Positions 16,841 to 24,984 are shown, counted from the first letter of the stretch. The stretch is DNA of 44,681 bases from Bradyrhizobium oropedii (GCF_020889685.1 NZ_JACMYO010000058.1:1-44681), one strand, 5' to 3'. Numbers and translations: made by a program. Notes: generated from the letters alone by a model not told the origin.

Positions 16841-18289
16841 CTACACCGGCCAGGGCAGCGAATAGGTCTTGACGTTGGTGAAGCTCTTGATCGCCTCCTG
16901 CACGCCTTCCTTGTAGCCAAGGCCGGAATCCTTGATCCCGCCGAACGGCGACATCTCGATCCGGTAGCCCGGCACTTCCCACACGTTGACGGTGCCGACA
17001 TCGAGCTCGTTGACGAACCGCGTGATGTAGTCGAGCCGATTGGTGCAGACGCCGGACGACAGGCCGAACGCGGTCGAATTCGAGATCCGGATCACGCTCT
17101 CGATGTCGTTGGGTACGCGGATGATCGGGATCACAGGCCCGAAGGTCTCCTGCATCACCAGCTCACTGGTGTAGGGAATCCGGTCGACCACCGTTGGCGG
17201 ATACAGCGCTCCGTTGCGGCCGTTGCCGTGCAGCAGCTCGGCGCCGTCGGCGACGGCAGCGTTGACGCGGCGCTCGAATTCCTTCGCCGCCCCCTCATGG
17301 ATCACCGTGCCGACGTCGACCGTCGGATCCATCGGATCGCCGCACTTCAGGGTGCGCGCCTTCTTCAGGACGAGCGCCGCAAAATCGTCGGCAACCGCCT
17401 CGACGCAGAGGATGCGCTTGACCGCCGTGCAGCGCTGGCCGGAATTCTTGGTCGCGCCGGTGACCGCAAGCTCCGCCGCCTTCTCCAGATCGGCATCCTC
17501 CATCACGATCAGGGGGTCGTTGCCGCCGAGCTCGAGCACCAGGCGCTTGTAGCCGGCCTTGGTGGCAATGTGCTTGCCGACCCTGACCGAGCCGGTGAAG
17601 GTCACAAGATCAGCGTCCGGGTCGATGATCATCGCGTCACCCATCGAATGCGGATTACCGGTGACTACCGACAGCATCTCGGGCGGCAACCCGGCCTCGT
17701 ACAGCACGTCGGCAAGCGCGAGCGCGGTCAGCGGCGTCAGTTCGGTCGGCTTCAGCACCACGCGGTTGTTGGTGGCGATCGCGGGGGCGATCTTGTGGCT
17801 CACCATGTTGAGCGGATGGTTGAACGGCGTGATCGCCGAGATCGCGCCGAGCAACGGCGTGCGCGTCGTGAAGATCTTGCGCGCCTTGCCTTGCGGGCTG
17901 ATATCGCAGGAGAACGTCTCGCCATCGTCCTGGATCGCGAGCTGGCCGGCAAAGGAGTAGACGTCGTAGGCGCGGCCCGCCTCGTAGAGCGAGTCCTTCC
18001 AGCACAGGCCGGACTCGGCGGTGATCAGCCGCGCGAACTCCTCCTTGCGGCCCGCCAAAATCTCAGCGGTGCGGAGCAGGATACGCTGGCGCTCGTAGCG
18101 CGTCAGCTTCGGCTTGAACGCCGCCGCTTTGGCAAAGGCGCTGCGCACATGTTCCGGCCGCGCCGCGGGAACCGTGCCCACCACCTTGTTGGTGTAGGGA
18201 TTGAAGACCTCGACATGCTCGTCGGTGTCGACGAGTGTGCCTGCGATGCGCATCTGCTCATGGCGAACGGCCGGGCCCTGGATGTTCAT
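16841..18289 (-). CDS. phnY: Phosphonoacetaldehyde dehydrogenase
   Basis: The 482-aa aldehyde dehydrogenase begins MNIQGPAVRHEQMRIAG; this ATG follows an AGGA site. A GTG 9 codons upstream overlaps the phnA stop and is less likely. Catalytic residues are visible: Asn157 (TPFNHPLN), Glu253 (LELGGNDP) and Cys287 (NSGQRCTAVKR). The 'QRC' and 'FNH' context matches PhnY, which oxidises phosphonoacetaldehyde to phosphonoacetate with NAD+. The assignment rests on the ALDH family plus immediate linkage to phnA (stop of phnA 23 bp upstream). It acts in the cytoplasm. Confidence 0.88.
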   Translation of the reverse strand: MNIQGPAVRHEQMRIAGTLVDTDEHVEVFNPYTNKVVGTVPAARPEHVRSAFAKAAAFKPKLTRYERQRILLRTAEILAGRKEEFARLITAESGLCWKDSLYEAGRAYDVYSFAGQLAIQDDGETFSCDISPQGKARKIFTTRTPLLGAISAITPFNHPLNMVSHKIAPAIATNNRVVLKPTELTPLTALALADVLYEAGLPPEMLSVVTGNPHSMGDAMIIDPDADLVTFTGSVRVGKHIATKAGYKRLVLELGGNDPLIVMEDADLEKAAELAVTGATKNSGQRCTAVKRILCVEAVADDFAALVLKKARTLKCGDPMDPTVDVGTVIHEGAAKEFERRVNAAVADGAELLHGNGRNGALYPPTVVDRIPYTSELVMQETFGPVIPIIRVPNDIESVIRISNSTAFGLSSGVCTNRLDYITRFVNELDVGTVNVWEVPGYRIEMSPFGGIKDSGLGYKEGVQEAIKSFTNVKTYSLPWPV

Positions 18290-18312
18290 GGTGGTGTCCT
18301 GGAGTCCCGTTG

Positions 18313-19557
18313 TCACTGGATGCGGTTGAGCGCGACGTCGAAGGCGTCGAAATTGCGCAGGGCGTGACCGGCCGGCAGCGCGATCTTGCGGTTGGCGATC
18401 AACGGCACCCGCTCCTCGGTCAGCCCGCCATGCGAGCGCAGCGGCTCGGTCAGCCCCGACAGATCGTGCCGGGATTCGCTGGTGCCGAGCACCTTGTGCT
18501 TGGTCGAGATCACGACGATGTCGCCGATCCGGTCCGGCGGCAGCTCGAACCTGGCGCAGGCATCCTTGCGCGGCAGCGCCACCTCGATGCCCTTGATGTC
18601 GCGTAACCGCGTCAGCAGCGTGCCGACATCGGCGCCTTCGGGCGTGTAGATCGTCGCGAACGAGCCGAGTGAGCCATGATGGGCGACATAGGGATCGGTG
18701 ATCGGCAGGATCACGCGTGCGGCGCCCTTCCCCGTCCAGTCGTCCATCACGTCCTGGAGGTAGATCACGTCGGGCTTGCCGTCCGGCAAAAACTTGTCGT
18801 TCATGCCGTGGTCGGCGGTCGCCACGATGTTGCAGCCGAGCGCATCGAGCTGAGCCAGATAGCCGTCGATCATGGCGTAGAAGTCGTTGGCGACCTTGGT
18901 GCCGAGCCCGACCTTGTGCTGGATGTAGTCGGTGGTCGACAGATACATCAGATCCGGACGGTGCCGCTCGACCAGCTTGACGCCGGCAGCGAACACGAAA
19001 CGCGACAGATCGGCCGAGTAGACCTCGGGCAGCGGCAGGCCGACGAAGTCGAGCACATTGTCGATGCCGTTATTGGCCTTGGTCGCCTGATCGGCTTTCT
19101 CCGACGAGAACGCGATGGCGCGGCCGCTCGCATAGTCGAGCCCATAGGCCAGCAAGGTGCGCAGCTTGTCCTTGGCGGTGACGGCGGCAACCTTGTAGCC
19201 GGCGTCATGGACACCGGCCAGAATGGTCGGCGCGCGCAGGAATTTCGGGTCGTTCATCATGACTTCGGCGCTGCTCGCCGTGTCGTAGAAATAATTGCCG
19301 GCGATGCCATGCACCGCGGGCGGCCGTCCGGTGATGATCGAGAGGTTGTTCGGGTTGGTGAAGCTCGGGATCACGCTCGCGGCATGGACATGCGCGCCCT
19401 CCTTCATGAAGCGAGCGAAGGTCGGCGCAACGCCGGCCTCGATCGCCCGCTCGATATAGCCGGGCTCCGAACCGTCGAGGCAGATCACGACCGTCGGCCG
19501 CGTCGGCGCATCGTAGCGGCGTCCGTTGACGGTGATGGTTTTGCGATTGTCTTGCAT
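18313..19557 (-). CDS. phnA: Phosphonoacetate hydrolase
   Basis: The 414-aa member of the alkaline phosphatase superfamily starts at 19557 (MQDNRKTITVNGRRYDAPTR) behind GGAGAGATATC. All residues expected of PhnA are present: Asp28 (ICLDGSEP), nucleophile Thr67 (SFTNPNNLS), Asp210 and His214 (TTDYIQHK), Asp249 and His250 (ATADHGMN) and His376 (SHGGLTEE). Numbering is one behind the Pseudomonas fluorescens enzyme. It hydrolyses the C-P bond of phosphonoacetate to acetate and phosphate using two zinc ions. It lies 28 bp after the Fe-alcohol dehydrogenase and 23 bp before phnY, so one operon. Confidence 0.93.
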   Translation of the reverse strand: MQDNRKTITVNGRRYDAPTRPTVVICLDGSEPGYIERAIEAGVAPTFARFMKEGAHVHAASVIPSFTNPNNLSIITGRPPAVHGIAGNYFYDTASSAEVMMNDPKFLRAPTILAGVHDAGYKVAAVTAKDKLRTLLAYGLDYASGRAIAFSSEKADQATKANNGIDNVLDFVGLPLPEVYSADLSRFVFAAGVKLVERHRPDLMYLSTTDYIQHKVGLGTKVANDFYAMIDGYLAQLDALGCNIVATADHGMNDKFLPDGKPDVIYLQDVMDDWTGKGAARVILPITDPYVAHHGSLGSFATIYTPEGADVGTLLTRLRDIKGIEVALPRKDACARFELPPDRIGDIVVISTKHKVLGTSESRHDLSGLTEPLRSHGGLTEERVPLIANRKIALPAGHALRNFDAFDVALNRIQ

Positions 19558-19585
19558 GATATCTCTCCTTGTCACCTGGCCGCCG

Positions 19586-20716
19586 TCAAGCGCTCGCCGC
19601 GCTCGGCATCCGCAGCGTCTGCGCTGCCTCGATCAGCCGTTCCTTCGAGCCTAAGAAGTTGCGGCCGCGCTCACCCTCGAGCGAGTCCGCGATCAGCGCA
19701 TGCCATTCCGCGCGCTCGATCCTGTAGGCGGCCGGATTGCAGGAGATGCCGAGCCGCGCCATGAAGTCCTCGAGATCGTCGGCCGCCCGCGCCAGGTCGG
19801 CGCCGAAGATCTGCTTCAGGCTGTCCTCGCAGAGACCGCCCGCCCCTTTGACGCTGCGCAGCACCATCGGCAGCGAGAACGAGCAGGCAATGCCGTGCTG
19901 CACGCCGTGCCGCAGCGTGATCGGGTAGGACAGCGAATGCGCGATCGCCGTCTTGGTGTTGGAGAACGCCAGCCCCGCGAACAGTGCCGCCTGCGCCATG
20001 CGGCTGCGCAGCTCGAGATTGCCGAGATCATTGGCGAGCTTCGGCAGCACGTCGAGAACACCGCGCGCCGCGGCGACCGCGTGATTGGCCGACACCGGGT
20101 TGTTGTTGACGTTCCAGATGCTCTCCAGCGCATGCGACAGCGCGTCGAGCCCGGTGCTGATGGTCAGCAACTGCGGCTTGCCGAGCATCAGGCGCGGATC
20201 GATCACCGCATGGGTCGGATACAGCGACGGGCGCGCCAGCGAGTATTTCTTGCCGTTGGCCTCATCCCAGACCGTGCCCCAGCACGTCACCTCGCTGCCG
20301 GTGCCCGCGGTGGTCGGCACCGCGATGATCGGAATCGCCGAGAGGCGTTCGGCGCCCTGCTGCGTCTCCAGGTAGGCTTTCACGGTCGCGAAGTCGCCGC
20401 CGGCGGCCGCGAACACTTTTGCCGAGTCGATCACCGAGCCGCCGCCGAGCGCGATGATCACCTCGGGCTGCTTCGCGAGCCCGGCAAAGCGCGCGGTCTG
20501 CTCGGTGAGCAGCCGGTAGTCCGGATTGGGCGCGACGTCGCGGATCGTCAGGACCGACGGCCCCGCCGCGGCGCGCACCCGCCGCTCGAGCTCGGCGAAA
20601 GCCGGCTCGCCATAGGTCACGAGCACATAGGCGCGCTTGCCGATCAGCGCCGGCAGCTTGTCGAAGGCGTCGGCTCCGAATTCGATCTTCACCGGGTTGG
20701 AATAAGTCCAGGCCAT
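19586..20716 (-). CDS. Fe-dependent alcohol dehydrogenase, probable phosphonoacetaldehyde / hydroxyethylphosphonate oxidoreductase
   Basis: The start at 20716 (MAWTYSNPVKIEFGADAFDK) is preferred to one 19 codons upstream because of a GGAGGA site. The 376-aa product has the NAD-binding 'ALGGGSVIDSAK' (89-100), 'VPTTAGTGSEVT' (133-144) and metal ligands Asp191, His195 (TGLDALSHALE), His260 and His274 (GVQHGIACSF). This family includes the phosphonoacetaldehyde reductases of phosphonate antibiotic pathways (PhpC, FomC, DhpG). As first gene of the phn cassette it most simply oxidises 2-hydroxyethylphosphonate to phosphonoacetaldehyde, feeding PhnY and PhnA. Substrate assignment is inference. Confidence 0.82.
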   Translation of the reverse strand: MAWTYSNPVKIEFGADAFDKLPALIGKRAYVLVTYGEPAFAELERRVRAAAGPSVLTIRDVAPNPDYRLLTEQTARFAGLAKQPEVIIALGGGSVIDSAKVFAAAGGDFATVKAYLETQQGAERLSAIPIIAVPTTAGTGSEVTCWGTVWDEANGKKYSLARPSLYPTHAVIDPRLMLGKPQLLTISTGLDALSHALESIWNVNNNPVSANHAVAAARGVLDVLPKLANDLGNLELRSRMAQAALFAGLAFSNTKTAIAHSLSYPITLRHGVQHGIACSFSLPMVLRSVKGAGGLCEDSLKQIFGADLARAADDLEDFMARLGISCNPAAYRIERAEWHALIADSLEGERGRNFLGSKERLIEAAQTLRMPSAASA

Positions 20717-20757
20717 CCACGCGTCCTCCGTTTGGCGCGAAGGTACGTCGTCGGCTG

Positions 20758-20806
20758 CTATTGACAAATTCATTCTACGGATGCGCTCTATTGATTATGT
20801 CAATAG
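20758..20806. promoter_or_regulatory. Divergent LysR-type regulatory region of the phn cassette
   Basis: A perfect inverted repeat CTATTGA-N5-TCAATAG (20788-20806) overlaps the lysR start codon at 20797. A second copy of the left half, CTATTGA followed by CAAAT and TCATTCT (20758-20776), lies exactly 30 bp away towards the dehydrogenase gene. Its right half matches at 4 of 7 positions. One strong and one weak site about three helical turns apart is the usual arrangement of a LysR-type regulator that represses itself and activates the divergent operon. Confidence 0.6.
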
Positions 20807-21702
20807 TGTTCAGCCAGCTGCGCGCCTTCCACGCGGTCGCCGCCCATGGCGGCTTCACCGCGGCCTCCCGCGTGCTCAATGTCGGCCAGCCGACGTTGAC
20901 CATCCAGGTCAAGGAGCTGGAGGAGAGCTACGGCGTCGAACTGTTGATCCGGAAGCCGCGGCACACCGAGCTCACCGAAGCCGGCGCCGCACTGTTCGAG
21001 ATCACCCGTGGCATCATGACGTTCTGCGACGAGGCGCATGAACTATTGGCCGCGCATGGCAAGGCCACCAAGGGCCATCTGCGGGTGGCGACCGTCGGAC
21101 CGTTTCATGCCACCGAGATCATCGCGGCCTTCAAGCGCGATCACCCCGAGGTGCAGATCTCGACCCTGCTCGGCAATTCCGAACGCACCTTCCGCCACAT
21201 CGTCGACTTCGAGGCCGACGTCGCGATCCTGGCGGAAGTGCCGGAAGATCCGCGCGTCACCATGATCCCCTACCGCACCCACCGCGTGATCGTGTTCGTC
21301 AACCGCGATCATCCCTGGTTCAAGCGAAAGTCGGTCAGGCTGCGCGAGTTGGCCGATCAGCCGATCGTGCTGCGCGAGCGCGGCTCGACCACGCGGCGCG
21401 CCTTCGAGGCGACGATGCAGGCCGAGGGCATCAGGATCGAGCCGGTGTTCGAGATCGAGAGCCGCGAAGGCGTGTGGAAGGCGGTCGAGCGCGGGCTTGG
21501 CATCAGCGTCGTCGCCGACTTCGAATTCGTGCCGCATCCCAATCTGCGCGCGCTCGAGATCAGCGACCGCACCATCAAGACCCAGTACAGCATCGCCCAT
21601 CACAGCGGCCGCGGCCATTCCCCGATGATCAAGGCGTTCGTCGATACGGTTCGGCGGATGAAGGGTGGCGATACTATCGCGAAGAGGCTTTCTCGGCCTT
21701 GA
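20797..21702 (+). CDS. LysR family regulator of the phosphonate cassette
   Basis: The 301-aa protein (start MSIVFSQLRAFHAVAAHGGF) has an N-terminal winged helix with 'FTAASRVLNVGQPTLTIQVKELEESYGVELL' (about 20-50). A type-2 periplasmic-binding-like effector domain runs from about 90 to 290. The ATG at 20797 is chosen over an upstream in-frame start because family members begin 'MxxxFSQLRAF'. It is divergent from the dehydrogenase-phnA-phnY-MFS operon with an 80-bp spacer. LysR genes accompany phnWAY clusters in pseudomonads, where induction is by substrate and independent of phosphate. Its 3' end overlaps the convergent MFS gene by 29 bp. Confidence 0.9.
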   Translation: MSIVFSQLRAFHAVAAHGGFTAASRVLNVGQPTLTIQVKELEESYGVELLIRKPRHTELTEAGAALFEITRGIMTFCDEAHELLAAHGKATKGHLRVATVGPFHATEIIAAFKRDHPEVQISTLLGNSERTFRHIVDFEADVAILAEVPEDPRVTMIPYRTHRVIVFVNRDHPWFKRKSVRLRELADQPIVLRERGSTTRRAFEATMQAEGIRIEPVFEIESREGVWKAVERGLGISVVADFEFVPHPNLRALEISDRTIKTQYSIAHHSGRGHSPMIKAFVDTVRRMKGGDTIAKRLSRP

Positions 21703-22837
21703 GTGTGAAGAGCGCTACGAGCGCTGCCAAACTTAAAGCCGATGTGACCGCAAGCGTGTAGCCGCCGAGCGGTGAAATCAGAAACCCGAATGCCAGCGGC
21801 GCGATCGCTTGAGACAGCCGCGACGGCGCGCCGAGCAGTCCAAGGCGATAGCCGTAATCCTTTGGACCGAATATCGCCAACGGCAGCGTGCCCCGCGCGA
21901 TCGTCAGGATCCCGTTCCCTGCGCCGTGCAACAGCGCGAAGACTCCGGCGAAGCCGCCGCCGAACAAGCCGATCACGCAGGCGCCCAGCGGGTGCGTGAT
22001 ACAGGCAAGTCGTGCCGACCAGAGCGGATGGAACCGTTTCAGGAGGCTCGCTTCGACAATGCGCGCCGCCACCTGCGCCGGGCCGATCAACGCGCCCGCC
22101 GCGATCGCCTGCGCTTGCGTCGCGCCGAGCGACTCAAGAATTCGCGGCAAGTGAACGGCCATCGCCGAGGTGACGCTCCAGGCGGCCGCGAAGGCAAAGG
22201 CCAGCAACACCATCGCACGGTCGATCGGAACATGCGGCTTTGGCGTGTCGGCTGCGACCCGATGCTCTCTCTTCAATTTGGGGATCAGGAAGCCGTTGAG
22301 GGGCAGGCAAATCAGGATGTGCGCGGCCGCCCAGCCGAAGCAAGTCCAGCGCCAGCCGATCGTTGCCAGTCCCCACGCGCTGAGCGGCCAACCGATCGTG
22401 CTGGCAAAGCCCGCGATCAGGGTAATGCCGGTGATGGAGCGGCGGGCCGTGTCGCCGTAGATGCGCCCGAGCGCTGCGAAAGCTGCGTCATACAGACCAA
22501 GGCCCATGCCAACGCCGAGCAAAAGCCAGCTCACCGCCATTAGCACACCACCGTGCGAAAGCCCGAGCAGGATCAGACCGGACGCCAGAATGAGGTTGGA
22601 GGCGCAGAGCACCTCACGCCCACCTATCCGGTCGATCTGGCGGCCAACGCGCGGGCCCAGCAGTCCTGAGATCACCAGCGCCATCGAGAACGCGGCGAAC
22701 AGCCAGTTCGTCGAGATGCCGAGGTCGCGCGCAATCGGGTCCGCGAGAATGGCCGGCAGATAATAGCTCGAGGCCCATGCAAGGGTTTGCGTGGTGCCAA
22801 GCGCGACAATCAGGACGTTATCCGCATGGCGACTCAT
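21674..22837 (-). CDS. MFS transporter of the arsenic operon
   Basis: The 387-aa, 12-helix protein begins MSRHADNVLIVALGTTQTLA. Its start overlaps the arsC stop by 4 bp, so it is the last gene of arsR-aqpS-arsC-MFS. 'RVGRQIDRIGGREVL' between helices 2 and 3 is the MFS loop motif. MFS carriers in such position (for example ArsK of Agrobacterium) export trivalent arsenicals; ArsJ exports arseno-phosphoglycerate but needs a partner GAPDH that is absent here. Direct evidence for arsenic is only the operon. The end overlaps the convergent lysR gene by 29 bp. Confidence 0.82.
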   Translation of the reverse strand: MSRHADNVLIVALGTTQTLAWASSYYLPAILADPIARDLGISTNWLFAAFSMALVISGLLGPRVGRQIDRIGGREVLCASNLILASGLILLGLSHGGVLMAVSWLLLGVGMGLGLYDAAFAALGRIYGDTARRSITGITLIAGFASTIGWPLSAWGLATIGWRWTCFGWAAAHILICLPLNGFLIPKLKREHRVAADTPKPHVPIDRAMVLLAFAFAAAWSVTSAMAVHLPRILESLGATQAQAIAAGALIGPAQVAARIVEASLLKRFHPLWSARLACITHPLGACVIGLFGGGFAGVFALLHGAGNGILTIARGTLPLAIFGPKDYGYRLGLLGAPSRLSQAIAPLAFGFLISPLGGYTLAVTSALSLAALVALFTLKAEKASSR

Positions 22838-23259
22838 CCGGCGTGCGCACCCGGCGTCTTGGACGAAACCACCTCTCCGTCTTCCTTGACGAATTGGCCG
22901 ATGTCGGCCACGGCGAGCAGATCAAGCACGGCCTCGGATGGCCTGCACAGTTTCACGCCCTTTGGCGAGACCACGATCGGCCGGTTGATCAAGATCGGAT
23001 GCGTCATCATGAAATCGATCAACTCGTCGTCGCTCCACTTTGGATTGGCAAGATCGAGCGCAGCATACGGCGTGCCCTTCTCGCGAAGCAGCGCGCGCGG
23101 TGTCATACCCATGGCGGAGATCAGCGAGATCAGCGTGTCGCGCGAAGGAGGAGTCTCGAGATACTCGACGATCTCGGGCTCCTCCCCGCTCTGGCGGATC
23201 ATGGCCAAAGTGTTGCGCGACGTGCCGCAATCGGGATTGTGATAGATCGTGATCGTCAT
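22834..23259 (-). CDS. arsC: Arsenate reductase (glutaredoxin-dependent type)
   Basis: The 141-aa protein begins MTITIYHNPDCGTSRNTL. The catalytic Cys11 sits in HNPDCGTSRN. The substrate-binding arginines lie at 'ALLREKGTPY' and 'NRPIVVSPKGVKLCRPSE', as in E. coli plasmid R773 ArsC. It reduces arsenate to arsenite with glutathione/glutaredoxin in the cytoplasm. It overlaps aqpS upstream and the MFS gene downstream by 4 bp each. Confidence 0.95.
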   Translation of the reverse strand: MTITIYHNPDCGTSRNTLAMIRQSGEEPEIVEYLETPPSRDTLISLISAMGMTPRALLREKGTPYAALDLANPKWSDDELIDFMMTHPILINRPIVVSPKGVKLCRPSEAVLDLLAVADIGQFVKEDGEVVSSKTPGAHAG

Positions 23260-23942
23260 CGGACTGCTTCCTTGGTCATTTCAGGGGCCCGAAGGAGCCA
23301 CGTCATGAATGCCGCCGCGACCACGGCGCCCAAAATTTCGGCGACGATGAATCCCGGCAGGTCCTGCGCCCGGATGCCGGAAAACGTATCGGTGAAGGAT
23401 CGCGCGACGGCGACTGCCGGATTGGCGAAGGACGTCGACGCAGTGAACCAGTAGGCAGCCGTGATGTAGAGCCCGACCAGCCATGGAATTGCGGCCTCAC
23501 GAAACCGCAGGCCACCGAGAATGGTTGCGATCAATCCGAACGCGGCAACGAATTCCGCAAACCACTGCGGAAATCCCGTCCTTGCCTTGGCAGAGAACTC
23601 CAATAGCGGCAGGCCGAACATGGCGTGCGCAACCACCGCGCCCAGGATTCCTCCGAGCACCTGTGCCGCGATGTACTGCGCGGCATGCGGCGGACGGAGT
23701 TCGCCCTTGAGCGTGAACACCAGCGTCACCGCCGGATTGAAGTGCGCGCCGGATATCGGTCCGAGGATAGTGATCAGCACCACCAGAATGGCGCCGGTCG
23801 GAAGCGTGTTGCCGAGCAGCGCCAACGCGACGTCCTTGGTCAAGGTCTCGGCCATGATGCCTGAGCCGACGACGGTTGCGACCAGAAGCAAGGTCCCGAG
23901 GCATTCGGCCGCAAGGCGTCGCGGCAGGTCGAACTCGCGCAT
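23256..23942 (-). CDS. aqpS: Aquaglyceroporin, AqpS type
   Basis: The start at 23942 (MREFDLPRRLAAECLGTLLL) overlaps the arsR stop as TGATG. The 228-aa MIP channel has the two NPA boxes, 'SGAHFNPAVTLVF' (about residue 68) and 'SFANPAVAVARS' (about 187). In rhizobial ars operons AqpS lets arsenite leave the cell down its gradient after ArsC has reduced arsenate. No ArsB or Acr3 pump gene is present in the window. Arg after the second NPA (VARS) is the usual selectivity residue. Confidence 0.92.
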   Translation of the reverse strand: MREFDLPRRLAAECLGTLLLVATVVGSGIMAETLTKDVALALLGNTLPTGAILVVLITILGPISGAHFNPAVTLVFTLKGELRPPHAAQYIAAQVLGGILGAVVAHAMFGLPLLEFSAKARTGFPQWFAEFVAAFGLIATILGGLRFREAAIPWLVGLYITAAYWFTASTSFANPAVAVARSFTDTFSGIRAQDLPGFIVAEILGAVVAAAFMTWLLRAPEMTKEAVR

Positions 23943-24301
23943 CAGGCACGCGCCTTCTTCTTGACCGTGGAGGGCTTGCACTGGGCATCAGCGAGCGCCG
24001 GCGCGCAGATTTCCGGATGGCCCGCGCAGCAATCCTTCATCAGGAATGCGATGAGATCGCTCAAGCCGGTGAAGTCCGCCGAGTAGATGATCGAGCGCGC
24101 CTCGCGACGCGGCACGATCATGCCGGCATGTTCGAGGTCCTTCAGGTGGAAGGACACGTTGGATGGCGACACCGCGACTGCCTCGGCGATCGCCCCCGCC
24201 GCCATTCCATCGGGACCGGCCTGCACCAGCAACCGCACAATCCGCAGCCGCGTTTCCTGCGATAGCGCGGCAAAGGCGGTTCGGGCTTGACGCTCCTCCA
24301 T
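23942..24301 (-). CDS. arsR: ArsR family arsenite-responsive repressor
   Basis: The 119-aa winged-helix protein has the helix-turn-helix 'AGAIAEAVAVSPSNVSFHLKDLEHAGMI' (about 35-62). It lacks the classical ELCVCDL metal box. Instead Cys91, Cys92 and Cys99 (DCCAGHPEIC), plus Cys108, near the C-terminus resemble the C-terminal site of Acidithiobacillus ferrooxidans ArsR. It is first in the operon and divergent from the DUF6428 gene. The palindrome in the 49-bp gap is the likely operator. Confidence 0.93.
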   Translation of the reverse strand: MEERQARTAFAALSQETRLRIVRLLVQAGPDGMAAGAIAEAVAVSPSNVSFHLKDLEHAGMIVPRREARSIIYSADFTGLSDLIAFLMKDCCAGHPEICAPALADAQCKPSTVKKKARA

Positions 24302-24318
24302 CTTTCGATAATCCTATG

Positions 24319-24336
24319 ATTCAACAATCATTGAAA
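24319..24336. promoter_or_regulatory. Candidate ArsR operator
   Basis: An inverted repeat with ATTCAA and TTGAAA arms and a 6-bp centre lies between the divergent arsR and DUF6428 start codons. TTCAA/TTGAA half-sites are characteristic of ArsR/SmtB operators, so both transcripts would be under ArsR control. Confidence 0.6.
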
Positions 24337-24350
24337 TGAGGATAGCAGTC

Positions 24351-24878
24351 ATGGACACGCTTGCCAATACCCGATCGATCGTCGGCGCCCTGCTCCCGGT
24401 AGACGAGCTCTCGTCAGCTGCGCTCCTTTCCAGCCTCGAAGCACACAGGGAGAAGCCGCTGGTCTTCAGCTACGACGGCCGGGACGTCCGCCCGAGCTAC
24501 CACGTGACAGAGGTCAAGACCGGGTCGTTCAGAGGGCTCGATTGCGGTGCGAACCCCGAGAGCTGGAGCGAGACCTTCATTCAGCTCTGGGACATCGAGG
24601 AGGAACACCGCGGCCACATGCCCGCCGGGAAGTTTCTCGCGATCATCCGCAAGGTCGATGAGGCTGTCGGCTTCGATCCACAAGCCAAGCTGACCTTCGA
24701 GGTGAGCGACGGTATTCGACCGATGCAGATCTATCGCGCGGAGCGCATGGACGCCGGCGACACCGCGATCCGCGTCTATCTCTCGGCACGTCCGTCGAGC
24801 TGCAAGCCGCGAGACCGATGGCTGCAGGAACAGCAATCCTGCTGTGCCCCGAAAGCCAAGCAGCCGTGCTGCGGCTGA
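24351..24878 (+). CDS. DUF6428 family protein with Cys-rich tail, ars-linked
   Basis: The start at 24351 (MDTLANTRSIVGALLPVDEL) has GAGG 9 nt upstream; an ATG 5 codons earlier is less well placed. The 175-aa soluble protein shows 'SYDGRDVRPSYHVTEVKTGSF', 'DCGANPESWSETFIQLWD' and a C-terminal tail with paired cysteines (QQSCCAPKAKQPCCG). I recognise it as DUF6428, a family of unknown function seen next to ars genes in alphaproteobacteria. The CC...CC tail would suit binding of arsenite or antimonite. A sensor, chaperone or sequestration role is inference. It is divergent from arsR and shares its operator. Confidence 0.78.
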   Translation: MDTLANTRSIVGALLPVDELSSAALLSSLEAHREKPLVFSYDGRDVRPSYHVTEVKTGSFRGLDCGANPESWSETFIQLWDIEEEHRGHMPAGKFLAIIRKVDEAVGFDPQAKLTFEVSDGIRPMQIYRAERMDAGDTAIRVYLSARPSSCKPRDRWLQEQQSCCAPKAKQPCCG

Positions 24879-24984
24879 TTGCTGCCGAGCGTATCGGCCG
24901 CGGTCCACGTGGCCAGAGTCAGCACGCGATTTGAGAAATTTGCGGCTGTCAGCCGTGTCGGCTGGCACCGTTCAAAATGACGCG

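Noticed and set aside
16751..18367. Plus-strand 538-codon open frame antisense to phnY
   Set aside because: Same explanation: GC-rich mirror reading; no recognisable motifs.
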